From positions 933,001 to 997,000 of the forward strand of contig NZ_CP012700.1 of assembly GCF_001307295.1 (NCBI RefSeq): DNA of 64,000 nt, in the 5' to 3' direction. Positions 9,545 through 17,537 of this stretch are shown piece after piece; position 1 is the first letter of the stretch, and each line of letters opens with the position of its first letter. This DNA comes from Sphingopyxis macrogoltabida. Its GTDB lineage: Bacteria > Pseudomonadota > Alphaproteobacteria > Sphingomonadales > Sphingomonadaceae. Under the pieces are notes generated by a model. It saw nothing but the letters and a program-made list of their open reading frames with translations. It made no database searches and was not told where the DNA came from. A program made the translations under genes and the position numbers.

Positions 9545-10795
9545 ATGACGACCGAAATCAATTTCGACGGCATCATCGGCCCGACGCATAATTATGCCGG
9601 CCTGAGCCGCGGCAATATCGCGTCGGCCAGCAATGCCGGCGATGTGTCGCAGCCGCGCGCGGCGGCGCTGCAGGGCATCGACAAGATGCGCCACAACCTC
9701 GCGCTCGGGCTGCCGCAGGGCTTTTTCGTCCCGCTCGATCGCCCCGACGCGGCCTGGCTCGAAACGCTCGCGACCACGCTCGACGCCGCCGAGCCGCACC
9801 TGCGTGCACAGGCGTGGTCGGCATCGTCGATGTGGGCGGCGAACGCCGCGACCGTCTCGCCCGCCGCGGACAGCAGCGACGGCAAATGCCATCTGACCGT
9901 CGCCAATCTCGTCACCATGCCGCATCGCAGCCACGAATGGCAGGGCACGCTGGCGCAGCTTCGCGTCGCCTTCGCAAACCCCGCCTTCGCGGTTCACGCG
10001 CCCGTTCCCGCTCCCTTCGGTGATGAGGGCGCCGCGAACCACATGCGGCTTTGCGACGGGCACGCGTCGGCGGGGGTCGAGATTTTCGTCTATGGGTTAA
10101 GCGGCGGACGCTTTCCGGCGCGCCAGCATCTCGACGCCTCGAAAGCGATTGCGCGGCGGCACCGGCTCGATCCGGCGCGGACTTTGTTCATCCGCCAGTC
10201 GGACACGGCGATCCAGGGCGGCGCCTTCCACAACGACGTCGTCGCGGTCGCGAACGAACGCGTCCTCTTCACCCACGAAACCGCGTTCGAGGATCGCGAA
10301 GACGCGCATGCGCAGATCCGCGCCGCCTTTCCCGAGGTCGAAATCGTTGAGGTCCCGGCGAATGCCGTGAGCCTGCCCGACGCGATCAAATCCTATCTGT
10401 TCAATGCGCAGCTCGTGAGCCTGCCGGGTGGTGCAGGCATGGGGCTGGTGCTGCCGACCGAAGCGCGCGAAACGCCGTCAGTGTGGAATTGGCTGGAGGC
10501 GCATGTCGCGGGCAACGGGCCGATCCGCAAGCTGTTCCCGGTCGACGTCCGCCAGTCGATGGCGAACGGCGGCGGTCCCGCCTGCCTGCGACTGCGCGTC
10601 GTCGCCGATCCGGGGGCGGTCGATCCGCGCTTCATCGCCGACGAGACGAAGCTCGACCGGATCGCCGACGTCATCGCGGGCCATTGGCCCGAAGCGATTT
10701 CCGCCGCCGACCTTGGCTCACCGGGCCTCGCCGCCGACGTGCGCCGCGCGCGGGCCGCGTTGCTGGAGACGCTGGGGCTGAACGAACTGGCGTGA
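9545..10795 (+). CDS. astB: N-succinylarginine dihydrolase
   Basis: Second AST enzyme: hydrolyses N-succinylarginine to N-succinylornithine, ammonia and CO2. A 416-residue amidinotransferase-superfamily protein with the N-terminal NFDGIIGPTHNYAGLS, the HMRLCD-like NHMRLCDGH, the histidine motif GGAFHNDVVAVAN and the catalytic cysteine in NGGGPACLRLRV. It begins 3 bp after astA. The later pathway genes astC, astD and astE are not downstream; the next 228 bp hold a repeat doublet and then a metal sensor. Confidence 0.95.
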   Translation: MTTEINFDGIIGPTHNYAGLSRGNIASASNAGDVSQPRAAALQGIDKMRHNLALGLPQGFFVPLDRPDAAWLETLATTLDAAEPHLRAQAWSASSMWAANAATVSPAADSSDGKCHLTVANLVTMPHRSHEWQGTLAQLRVAFANPAFAVHAPVPAPFGDEGAANHMRLCDGHASAGVEIFVYGLSGGRFPARQHLDASKAIARRHRLDPARTLFIRQSDTAIQGGAFHNDVVAVANERVLFTHETAFEDREDAHAQIRAAFPEVEIVEVPANAVSLPDAIKSYLFNAQLVSLPGGAGMGLVLPTEARETPSVWNWLEAHVAGNGPIRKLFPVDVRQSMANGGGPACLRLRVVADPGAVDPRFIADETKLDRIADVIAGHWPEAISAADLGSPGLAADVRRARAALLETLGLNELA

Positions 10796-10828
10796 CCGGT
10801 TTCGGGCGGTAGTTGCCGTCTCTTTCAT

Positions 10829-10932
10829 CGTCATCCTGAACTTGTTTCAGGATCCATGGTCTGTCGTTTACTTCGGCGCTGCGCCAAATTCGAGTTCAGG
10901 CCATAGATGCTGAAACGAGTTCAGCATGACGA
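10829..10932. repeat. REP doublet (REPIN-like inverted pair)
   Basis: Two related palindromes in opposite orientation downstream of astB. The first (10829-10859) has stem ATCCTGAA/TTCAGGAT; the second (10899-10932), read on the minus strand, is the same element with stem ATGCTGAA/TTCAGCAT. The flanks CGTCAT and ATGG are shared. The stem differences are compensatory, as in REP/REPIN elements. Confidence 0.75.
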
Positions 10933-10976
10933 GATTTGAAGGGCAGATCCCAAGCCAGAACAGACACATATCCCCC

Positions 10977-11020
10977 TTCCAAACACTTGCGCCACATAGT
11001 AAAATAGGGTAGGGGGGTAT
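10977..11020 (+). promoter_or_regulatory. candidate dmeRF promoter and metal-sensor operator
   Basis: A TTCCAA / 17-bp / TAAAAT promoter-like pair (10977-10982 and 11000-11005) is followed by TAGGGTAGGGGGGTAT. The run of six G (11012-11017) flanked by TA-type ends resembles the G/C-tract operators bound by RcnR and DmeR. The same G run lies six bases before the ATG at 11024 and so also serves as the ribosome site. Promoter and operator calls are by eye. Confidence 0.55.
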
Positions 11021-11023
11021 GAT

Positions 11024-11296
11024 ATGGGTCACACATCCACAAATCCCGAACTGCTTGCCCGCGTCCACCGCATCGCCGGCCAGGTCGGTGCGGTCGAGAA
11101 GGCGATCGTCGCGGGCGAACCCTGCGCCACGGTCCTGCACCGCGTCGCCGCGGTGCGCGGGGCGGTGAATGGTCTGCTCGACGAGGTGATCGCCGAACAT
11201 CTCGAGTCGCATGTTGCGGCACCGGGTCTCGCTGCTGCGGAGCGCAAGGCGGGGGCCGACGAATTGCTGGCGGTCATCCGCCGTTATTCCAAATAG
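11024..11296 (+). CDS. dmeR: CsoR/RcnR-family nickel/cobalt-sensing repressor (DmeR-like)
   Basis: A 90-residue all-helical repressor of the CsoR/RcnR family. The metal-binding positions read His3, Cys34, His59 and His63, matching the His-Cys-His-His set of the Ni/Co sensors RcnR and DmeR rather than the Cys-His-Cys set of the Cu(I) sensor CsoR. Metal binding would release DNA and allow expression of the efflux gene that begins 12 bp downstream. FrmR-type formaldehyde sensors share part of this pattern, but the adjacent CDF transporter favours DmeR. A candidate operator overlaps its own translation start. Confidence 0.86.
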   Translation: MGHTSTNPELLARVHRIAGQVGAVEKAIVAGEPCATVLHRVAAVRGAVNGLLDEVIAEHLESHVAAPGLAAAERKAGADELLAVIRRYSK

Positions 11297-11307
11297 GGGA
11301 GCGGGCG

Positions 11308-12216
11308 ATGTCGACGACCGAATCTTCGGCGACGCAGCCGCTGCACGACTTCCTCGGCTCCGCACACGACGAAAATGCCCAGCGCACCCTGTGGGTAGTC
11401 GCGCTGACCGCGGTGATGATGGTCGGCGAGATTGCGGCCGGTTACTGGACCGGCTCGATGGCGCTGCTGGCCGACGGTTTCCATATGGCGACCCACGCCG
11501 GCGCGCTCGGGCTCGCGGCGCTCGCCTATCGCTATGCCAAACGGCACCGGCACGATCCGCGGTTCAGCTTCGGGACGGGCAAGGTCGGCGACCTTACCGC
11601 CTTTGCCTCGGCGGTGATTCTCGGCATCTTCTCGGTCGGGATCGCCTTTGAATCGATCCTGCGGCTGGTCGATCCGGTGCGCGTCGATTTTGCGAGCGCG
11701 ACGCTGGTCGCGGTGCTCGGGCTTGCGGTCAACATCGTCAGCGCGCTGCTGCTGATGGCCGGACATCATCATGGTCATGACCACGATCACGCTCATGGTC
11801 ATTCGCACGGCCACGACAACAATCTTCGCTCGGCTTATTTCCACGTTCTCGCCGACGCGCTGACGTCGGTGCTCGCGATCGCGGCGCTGCTCGCCGGACG
11901 CTATCTCGGGCTGGGGTGGATGGACCCGGCGATGGGGATCGTCGGCGCGCTGGTGATCGCGCGCTGGTCGTGGGGCCTGATGCGCGACACGGCCGCGATA
12001 TTGCTCGACGAGACCGACGACCGGCTGGCGGCAGAGCTGCGCAGCCGGATCGCTGCGATCGACGGCCTGCGCGTAGCCGACCTGCACGTCTGGCGCGTCG
12101 GCCCCGAGGCGCGGGCCGCTATTCTTGAGGTCGAGGGCGCCCTGTCGGCGGCCGAGGTTCGTACCCGGCTCGGCGATCTCGGTCCGATCGCGCATCTGAC
12201 GATCGCGGTGCGCTGA
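11308..12216 (+). CDS. dmeF: cation diffusion facilitator, DmeF-type Co/Ni exporter
   Basis: A 302-residue inner-membrane CDF transporter that would export Co(II)/Ni(II) in exchange for protons. The six transmembrane segments include the site-A motifs ADGFHMATHA (TM2) and HVLADALTS (TM5). Between them lies a histidine-rich cytoplasmic loop at about residues 152-171 (HHHGHDHDHAHGHSHGH), a mark of the DmeF group. The C-terminal domain VADLHVWRVGPE matches the CDF cytoplasmic fold. It follows dmeR by 12 bp and is expected to be cotranscribed. ZitB/CzcD-type zinc export is an alternative. Confidence 0.88.
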   Translation: MSTTESSATQPLHDFLGSAHDENAQRTLWVVALTAVMMVGEIAAGYWTGSMALLADGFHMATHAGALGLAALAYRYAKRHRHDPRFSFGTGKVGDLTAFASAVILGIFSVGIAFESILRLVDPVRVDFASATLVAVLGLAVNIVSALLLMAGHHHGHDHDHAHGHSHGHDNNLRSAYFHVLADALTSVLAIAALLAGRYLGLGWMDPAMGIVGALVIARWSWGLMRDTAAILLDETDDRLAAELRSRIAAIDGLRVADLHVWRVGPEARAAILEVEGALSAAEVRTRLGDLGPIAHLTIAVR

Positions 12217-12235
12217 CAGGCGGCGGGGCAGGACG

Positions 12236-13042
12236 ATGGACCTTGGTATCGACGGAAAGATCGCGTTGGTCGCGGGCGCGGGGCGCGACCTTGGCCGGGC
12301 GGTCGCGCTTGGGCTCGCGCGCGAGGGCGCGCATTTGCTGCTCGGCGGGCGCAGCGCCGACAGCCTTGAGGAAACGGCGGCGATGGTCCGCGACGCAGGC
12401 TGCAAGGCGACCGTCCATGCCTTCGACGCGGCGGATGCGGACAGCGTTGCTGCGGCGGTCGGCGCGATGCTCGAACGGCACGGCCGGATCGACCTGTTCG
12501 CGAACACCGTCGGACCCTTTCCGGCGCGCGAACCCGACGTCGCGCCGCCCTATGGCAGCGACGCGTCGTGGATCGCAGCCTTCGAGGGGATTTTCCTGAC
12601 CGCCGCGCGCCTCAACCGGGCGGTGATCCCGGCGATGAAGGCGGCGGGGCAGGGGGCGGTGGTCAATGTGCTGGCCAATTCGGTGCGCCATTACAGCGAA
12701 AGCACCGCGCAATATGGCGCGATGAAGGCGGCGCTCGCGCATCTCGTCAAGAATCTCGCGCGCGATGTCGCGGGCAGCGGCGTGCGCGTCAACGCGGTGT
12801 TGCCGGGATGGATCCGCACCGCGCGGCTCGACGCTGCGATCGCCGACGAGGCCGCGGCGGCGGGCGTGTCGCCGCGCGAGATCGAGCGGCGGATGATGGC
12901 CGGGCACGGCGCCGCCTTCTGGGGGCAGCGCATGGGCGAACCCGGCGAATATGCCGACGCGATCGTCTTCCTGCTCTCCGCCCGCGCGAGCTATATCAAT
13001 GGCGCGCTCGTTCCGGTGGATGGAGGCAGCCAGATCGCGTAA
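12236..13042 (+). CDS. short-chain dehydrogenase/reductase
   Basis: A 268-residue classical SDR with the cofactor motif GAGRDLGRAVALGLA in place of the more usual GxxxGIG, the NTVG strand, and the catalytic Ser-Tyr-Lys set in NSVRHYSESTAQYGAMKAAL. The C-terminal GALVPVDGGSQIA is typical. The Asp/Arg after strand 2 (GGRSADS) suggests NADP(H). Substrate unknown. It is followed 29 bp later by a GMC oxidoreductase on the same strand, suggesting a joint alcohol/ketone oxidation step. Confidence 0.85.
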   Translation: MDLGIDGKIALVAGAGRDLGRAVALGLAREGAHLLLGGRSADSLEETAAMVRDAGCKATVHAFDAADADSVAAAVGAMLERHGRIDLFANTVGPFPAREPDVAPPYGSDASWIAAFEGIFLTAARLNRAVIPAMKAAGQGAVVNVLANSVRHYSESTAQYGAMKAALAHLVKNLARDVAGSGVRVNAVLPGWIRTARLDAAIADEAAAAGVSPREIERRMMAGHGAAFWGQRMGEPGEYADAIVFLLSARASYINGALVPVDGGSQIA

Positions 13043-13071
13043 GATGGTCCCCGAAACAGGGGGCAGGGGCG

Positions 13072-15087
13072 ATGACGGCACCGTTTAATTTCGGCCAACT
13101 CAAATTTCTGAAGGCGCTCACCGAGGCGTTGTTTCACGACGCCGATATGGTGATTTCGGCCGATCAGGTCGTCGCCAACATCTGCGACCTGTTTGCCAAG
13201 GTCGGCGGGACGAAGCTCGATGAAATCCGCCTGTCGCTGACCGCGACCGAGCTCGTGCTCGGCGGCCCCTTCTTCACCGAAGACGATATCGCGGGACGCG
13301 CGGAGAAGATCAGGGACCGGTTTCAGAACAGCCAGATCGACCTGTTTCAGGACATGGCCCGGCTGCGCGGCATCGTTTATGCCTGCTATTACGGGCATTG
13401 GCATCCGGGGCTCGAACCCGGCGATCAGGACGCCAATGCGGCGAACCCGGTGCATCGCCAGATCGGCTTTACCCTGCCCAAATTCCGCCAGCGCGGCGCG
13501 GGCGAGATGCCGATCGAAGCCGTGCACGGGCGCGAGATCGATCCGGCGCATATCCTCGATGCCGATACGCTCGGCGACGAATATGACGTGATCGTGCTCG
13601 GGTCGGGCGCTGGCGGCGGGGTCGCGGCGTTCAACATCGCGGCCCAAGGTTACAAGGTGCTGGTCGTCGAGGCGGGCCCTTTCTACCCCAGCCACGCGAT
13701 TACCCATCACGAACTCGACATGGTCGCCAGCCTTTACAAGCATGGCGCTCTGCAGACATCGACCAACCGCGATTTCGTGGTCTTTCAGGGGCGCTGCGTC
13801 GGCGGATCGTCGACGATCAACAACGGGATATGTCTGCGCGTCAACGAGCCGGGGCGCACCCACCCCGACGCGCTCGACGTGCTGGCGAAATGGGCCAGCA
13901 TCGGGGCGCCGATCGACGCTGCGGCCTTCCACGCCAGCTATGACGCGGTGCAGACAAAGCTCGGCATCGCGAAGATCGAACCGCGCAGCGGGCGGCACAA
14001 CGGCCCGCACCTGCTGAACGGCTGGGCGGCCTATGCCGCCGCTTCTTCGGACCCGCGCGAGCAGCGCGCGGTCGCCGACTGGTTCGCGAAGAATTTCGGG
14101 CCGCCCTTCACGCCGACCGCCTGCGCCTATTGCGGCTATTGCAATTCGGGCTGCGCCTATGGCCGCCGCATGGGGATCGCGCAGACCTATCTGCCCGAGG
14201 CGTGCCGCGATCACGGCGCGCGCATCCTGCCGGGGACAAAGGCCGAGCGGATCGTCTGGCAGACCGCGATCGACGGGCGGCGCGAGGCCGAGGCGGTGAA
14301 GCTGATCCTCCCCGACGGATCGCAACGCCTCGTCCGCGCCCGGGTCGGGGTGGTCGTCGCGTGCGGGACGATCGCTTCGTCGAAGCTGCTCGACCGCAGC
14401 GATATCGACGGCACCGGCTATCAGGTCTCGCTCAACGTCGCTTCGCCGGTCGTCGCATTGATGCCCGACGGCGTCGGCGGCGATGCGTGGGACGAGGACC
14501 AGATGGCGAGCTATGTCGATTGCGGCGACTTCCTGCTCGAAAGCCATTTTCAGCCGCCGATGTCGATGGCGTCGCTGATGCCCGGCTGGTTCGCCGATCA
14601 TGCGGCGCGGATGCAGAATTTCGGCCGCGTCCATTCGGCGGGCATCTTGTTCCCCGCCGACCGGCGCGGCCGGGTGAAGGACGACAAGCTCGAATTCCGG
14701 CTCGATGCGACCGACGACCTGCCGGTGCTGCGCCGCGCGATGGCGACATTGACCAAGGTGCATTTCGCCGCCGGCGCGATCGAATGCTATCCGGCGGTCG
14801 CGAGCGGACGAAAGTTGACCGCGGATATGGATATCGACGCCTTTTTCGCGCGCGAGATTCGCGAACAGGACGATATCACCCTGTCGAGCAGCCATCCGCA
14901 CGGCGGCAATGCGATCAACGAGAACCCGCAATATGGCGTCGTCGATCCCCGCTGCCGGGTCCACGGGACGACCAACGTCCTCGTTACCGACGCCAGCGTT
15001 TTCCCGAGCTGCATTCGCGTCAATGCGCAGTGGACGACGATGGCGATGGCGCACTATGCGACCGGACGGAGCGATCCCTTCGGATAA
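13072..15087 (+). CDS. GMC oxidoreductase with N-terminal extension and four-cysteine motif
   Basis: A 671-residue FAD-dependent glucose-methanol-choline family enzyme. The FAD Rossmann motif VIVLGSGAGGGVAAF sits near residue 178 rather than at the N-terminus; the first 160 residues are helical and resemble the small subunit of membrane-linked dehydrogenases or the extension of long-chain alcohol oxidases. GGSSTINNGIC and the C-terminal SSSHPHGGNAI and TDASVFPSCIRVNAQWT are GMC motifs. Around residue 350, CAYCGYCNSGC forms C-x2-C-x2-C-x3-C, the spacing of iron-sulfur ligands. An electron-transferring alcohol/sterol/sugar dehydrogenase is the likeliest role. Start ATG 13072 follows GGGGCAGGGGC. 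Confidence 0.85.
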   Translation: MTAPFNFGQLKFLKALTEALFHDADMVISADQVVANICDLFAKVGGTKLDEIRLSLTATELVLGGPFFTEDDIAGRAEKIRDRFQNSQIDLFQDMARLRGIVYACYYGHWHPGLEPGDQDANAANPVHRQIGFTLPKFRQRGAGEMPIEAVHGREIDPAHILDADTLGDEYDVIVLGSGAGGGVAAFNIAAQGYKVLVVEAGPFYPSHAITHHELDMVASLYKHGALQTSTNRDFVVFQGRCVGGSSTINNGICLRVNEPGRTHPDALDVLAKWASIGAPIDAAAFHASYDAVQTKLGIAKIEPRSGRHNGPHLLNGWAAYAAASSDPREQRAVADWFAKNFGPPFTPTACAYCGYCNSGCAYGRRMGIAQTYLPEACRDHGARILPGTKAERIVWQTAIDGRREAEAVKLILPDGSQRLVRARVGVVVACGTIASSKLLDRSDIDGTGYQVSLNVASPVVALMPDGVGGDAWDEDQMASYVDCGDFLLESHFQPPMSMASLMPGWFADHAARMQNFGRVHSAGILFPADRRGRVKDDKLEFRLDATDDLPVLRRAMATLTKVHFAAGAIECYPAVASGRKLTADMDIDAFFAREIREQDDITLSSSHPHGGNAINENPQYGVVDPRCRVHGTTNVLVTDASVFPSCIRVNAQWTTMAMAHYATGRSDPFG

Positions 15088-15095
15088 AATTCTCT

Positions 15096-15193
15096 GTCAT
15101 TGCGAGCGGAGCGAAGCAATCTCCAGCCATCGGCCACGGTTCGACGGATGAGAGCTGGAGATTGCCGCGTCGCCTTCGGCTCCTCGCAATGAC
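15096..15193. repeat. intergenic inverted repeat, GTCATTGCGAGC family
   Basis: A palindromic element of about 98 bp between the GMC gene and trhO. The left arm begins GTCATTGCGAGCGGAGCGAA and runs to CAATCTCCAGC; the right arm mirrors it (GCTGGAGATTG ... CTCGCAATGAC). It can fold into one long hairpin. This type of dispersed element is widespread in sphingomonads; no coding capacity. Confidence 0.8.
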
Positions 15194-15236
15194 GTCGCTT
15201 TTGTTCGAAGGAGTAAGCGGGTAAGCGCGGCCGATT

Positions 15237-15965
15237 ATGTCATACACCGTCGCCGCCCTTTACCGTTTCGCGCCGTTCGACGACCCCGCCGCGCTGCGCC
15301 AGCCGTTGCTAGACCTTTGCGCTGCCCATGGCGTCAAGGGCACGCTGCTGCTGGCGCGCGAAGGTATCAACGGCACGATCGCGGCCAGCGCGGAAGGAAT
15401 AGCCGCGATGATCGCCCATATCCGGGCGTTGCCCGATTGCGCCGGCCTCGACGTCAAATATGCTTTCGCCGCCGCGATGCCCTTCCAGCGCATGAAGGTT
15501 CGGCTGAAGAAGGAAATCGTGACGATGAAGGTGCCGGGGCTCGACCCCGCACGCAATGCGGCGCCCTATGTCGATCCCGCCGACTGGAACGCGCTGGTCG
15601 ACGATCCCGATACGGTGCTGATCGACACGCGCAATGCCTTCGAGGTCGGCTACGGCAGCTTTTCCGGCGCGGTCGATCCGCAGACCGGAAGCTTCGGCGA
15701 TTTCCCCGACTGGTGGCGTGCCCATGCTGCCGAATTCGCGGGCAAGCGCATCGCGATGTTCTGCACCGGCGGCATCCGCTGCGAAAAATCGACGGCCTTC
15801 CTCCGCAGCGAGGGCGTCGAGGATGTCGTCCACCTCAAGGGCGGCATTCTCGCCTATCTCGAACAGGTGCCCGAGGCGGAGAGCCGCTGGCACGGAAGCT
15901 GTTTCGTCTTCGACGAACGGGTGAGCGTCGGACACGGGCTCGTCGAAGTCGGCGAGCAGGAGTAG
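15237..15965 (+). CDS. trhO: tRNA uridine(34) hydroxylase (rhodanese family, YceA/TrhO)
   Basis: A 242-residue protein with the N-terminal acylphosphatase-like domain of the YceA/TrhO family ([22 protein letters not shown]) followed by a rhodanese domain at about residues 115-215. The active-site loop reads [11 protein letters not shown], the CxGGxRCxK signature of TrhO, with [12 protein letters not shown] and [10 protein letters not shown]. TrhO performs oxygen-dependent hydroxylation of U34 in some tRNAs. It is shorter than the E. coli enzyme because the C-terminal extension is missing. Single gene flanked by repeats. Confidence 0.9.
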   Translation: MSYTVAALYRFAPFDDPAALRQPLLDLCAAHGVKGTLLLAREGINGTIAASAEGIAAMIAHIRALPDCAGLDVKYAFAAAMPFQRMKVRLKKEIVTMKVPGLDPARNAAPYVDPADWNALVDDPDTVLIDTRNAFEVGYGSFSGAVDPQTGSFGDFPDWWRAHAAEFAGKRIAMFCTGGIRCEKSTAFLRSEGVEDVVHLKGGILAYLEQVPEAESRWHGSCFVFDERVSVGHGLVEVGEQE

Positions 15966-15973
15966 GCATCCGT

Positions 15974-15996
15974 CGGCTTTGGGGTGGGGAGCGGAC
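15974..15996 (+). repeat. 23-bp dispersed repeat, copy 1
   Basis: Begins CGGCTTTGGGGTGGGG and ends AGCGGAC. It is identical over 23 bp to 37982-38004. Both copies lie just downstream of a stop codon and immediately before a larger palindromic element. Confidence 0.8.
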
Positions 15997-16013
15997 ATGG
16001 CTTCTATCGCGGC

Positions 16014-16101
16014 GTCATCCCGGGCTTGACCCGGGACCCGCCTTTCTTCTTTCGACGCCGGATCAAAGAAAAGGCAGGCCCCGGGTCAAGCCCGGGGTGA
16101 C
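16014..16101. repeat. inverted repeat, GTCATCCCGGG family
   Basis: Left arm GTCATCCCGGGCTTGACCCG and right arm CGGGTCAAGCCCGGGGTGAC are near-perfect mirror images around about 45 bp of spacer. Each arm is itself a small palindrome (CCCGGG). A REP-type dispersed element. Confidence 0.8.
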
Positions 16102-16147
16102 GGCTGGGGTTTACGCGAATGTCCGCTTTCGGTCGTTTTCGGACGAT

Positions 16148-16297
16148 CCTCCCTGTCGCGCAGCGATGGGGAGGTGGCAGCGCGAAGCGCTGACGGAGGG
16201 GCCTATGGCGCAACGTCGCGGCCCCTCCGCCACCGCTTCGCGGGAGCGCAGGGTCGTCCAGTCTCCCAGACTGGACTTGGATTGCCGGGGGCAATCC
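16148..16297. repeat. compound palindromic element
   Basis: GGAGGTGGCAGCGCGAAGCG and GACGGAGGGGCC are mirrored by GGCCCCTCCGCCACCGCTTC. Two small perfect hairpins follow: CCAGTCT/AGACTGG (16258-16274) and GGATTGC/GCAATCC (16279-16297). Non-coding. Confidence 0.7.
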
Positions 16298-16442
16298 AAC
16301 CCTGCACTCCCCCCGCCCCCACGGCGACGCCGCAGGGAAGATTTATGTCCGCAACCGGTCGAAATAGGACGCCGCCGCCCTTTCCTACATTTCACCCATA
16401 TGGTTCATTCTATGGGTTTCACCCAACCGAAAGGACGAATCA

Positions 16443-17429
16443 ATGGACGACTCCCCGCACGATCCCGCCTATATCCCCGCCCCCGGCAGCTATCACTGGA
16501 CGCCGCGGCTCCAGCGCGAATTTCTCGAAGCTTTCGCCACCAACGGGTCGGTGAAGATTTCGGCGGCGAAGGTCTGCATGTCGCCCGGCGCCGTCTATCA
16601 GCTCAAACAGCGGCCCGAGGGGGCGGCGTTCCGGCTCGGCTGCGCCGCGGCGCTGCTGATCGCGCGCGGGCGGCTGGTCGACGAGCTGCTCGACCGCGCG
16701 ATCTGGGGGCATGACGAGACGACCACCGTGATGCGCGAGGAGGACCGCAGCCTCTACAAGCGCCGCCGCATCGACAGCCGCCTCGGCCTCGCGATGCTCG
16801 CGCGGCTCGACAAGATGGTCGAAACGCGGGCGCGGGCGGGCGAGGAGATGCTCGCGCAGGTCATTGCCGGCGACTGGCCGGGATTCCTGTCGCTGTTCGA
16901 CGCCGCGGAGGCCGCGCGCACCGCTGCCACCGCCGCATCGGCCGACGCGCCGCCCGACAGCGAAGCGGACACCGGTTCGGCCACCGGCATGGCGGCCGCG
17001 CTCGCGCTCTGGCTCGCCGGCCGCGACAACCGCGCGGGCCCCCTCGCCACCCTCTGGCGCGGCACGGGAATCGCGAATGAAGTTGCGCAGATTTCCGCGG
17101 ATTGCGACGAAGAACCCGACGCCGAACCGACCCCGGAGGAAGAGGCGGCCGCGATGACCGTCTGGCCCGACGAGGACAGCGGCGAATGGCGCACCAATTT
17201 CCCGCCGCCCGACGATTTCATCGGCGACGAGGAAGGCCGGTTCGGCGACGAAGGCTATGAACGCGCGCTCGACGTCGACGAGGAAATCGCCCTCGACGCC
17301 GCCTTCGCCGAAGCCATCGCCCCGCTGCGCGCCGCCGGCGAAGCCGCCCGCCGCGCCTTTTTCGGCCTGCCGACCCCCGCCAACGATCCGGCGCCGGCCG
17401 CAAAGGCCGCAAAACATGCCAGCGGCTGA
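16443..17429 (+). CDS. orphan protein with N-terminal helix-turn-helix-like region
   Basis: A 328-residue protein. Residues about 20-65 (REFLEAFATNGSVKISAAK, then CMSPGAVYQLKQRPEGAAF) have the pattern of the winged/HTH region in phage terminase small subunit-like proteins and in sphingomonad hypotheticals. The middle is helical and rich in Arg and Ala (YKRRRIDSRLGLAMLARLDK), and the C-terminal 130 residues are strongly acidic. No phage genes are nearby, so it is not a prophage remnant in an obvious sense. Function unknown. It starts after an AAGGACGAATCA ribosome region and ends in a hairpin. Confidence 0.65.
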   Translation: MDDSPHDPAYIPAPGSYHWTPRLQREFLEAFATNGSVKISAAKVCMSPGAVYQLKQRPEGAAFRLGCAAALLIARGRLVDELLDRAIWGHDETTTVMREEDRSLYKRRRIDSRLGLAMLARLDKMVETRARAGEEMLAQVIAGDWPGFLSLFDAAEAARTAATAASADAPPDSEADTGSATGMAAALALWLAGRDNRAGPLATLWRGTGIANEVAQISADCDEEPDAEPTPEEEAAAMTVWPDEDSGEWRTNFPPPDDFIGDEEGRFGDEGYERALDVDEEIALDAAFAEAIAPLRAAGEAARRAFFGLPTPANDPAPAAKAAKHASG

Positions 17430-17508
17430 ATCCTCCCTGTGGCTGCCCGAAGGGCAGTTTATCCTGAGCGGCTGGCCTGCCGGCCAGCCGAAGGGCGACC
17501 GGGAGGAT
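17430..17508. terminator. bidirectional hairpin between convergent genes
   Basis: Outer arms ATCCTCCC/GGGAGGAT and an inner perfect hairpin GGCTGGC-CTGCC-GGCCAGCC lie between the convergent HTH-like gene and the methyltransferase. There is no strong T tract, so it may be a repeat element acting as a terminator. Confidence 0.5.
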
Positions 17509-17537
17509 CGTGCAAGGCAAGGCCGCGGGCGCTAATC

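Larger units (their letters stand above)
15966..16442. other. gene-free interval packed with repeats
   Basis: A 477-bp stretch with no supported gene. It holds a copy of a 23-bp sequence also found at 37982, a GTCATCCCGGG inverted repeat, a longer compound palindrome, two small hairpins, and finally the leader of the next gene with TTCACCCATATGG and CTATGGGTTTCACCC in opposite sense just before an AAGGACGA ribosome site. Confidence 0.75.
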
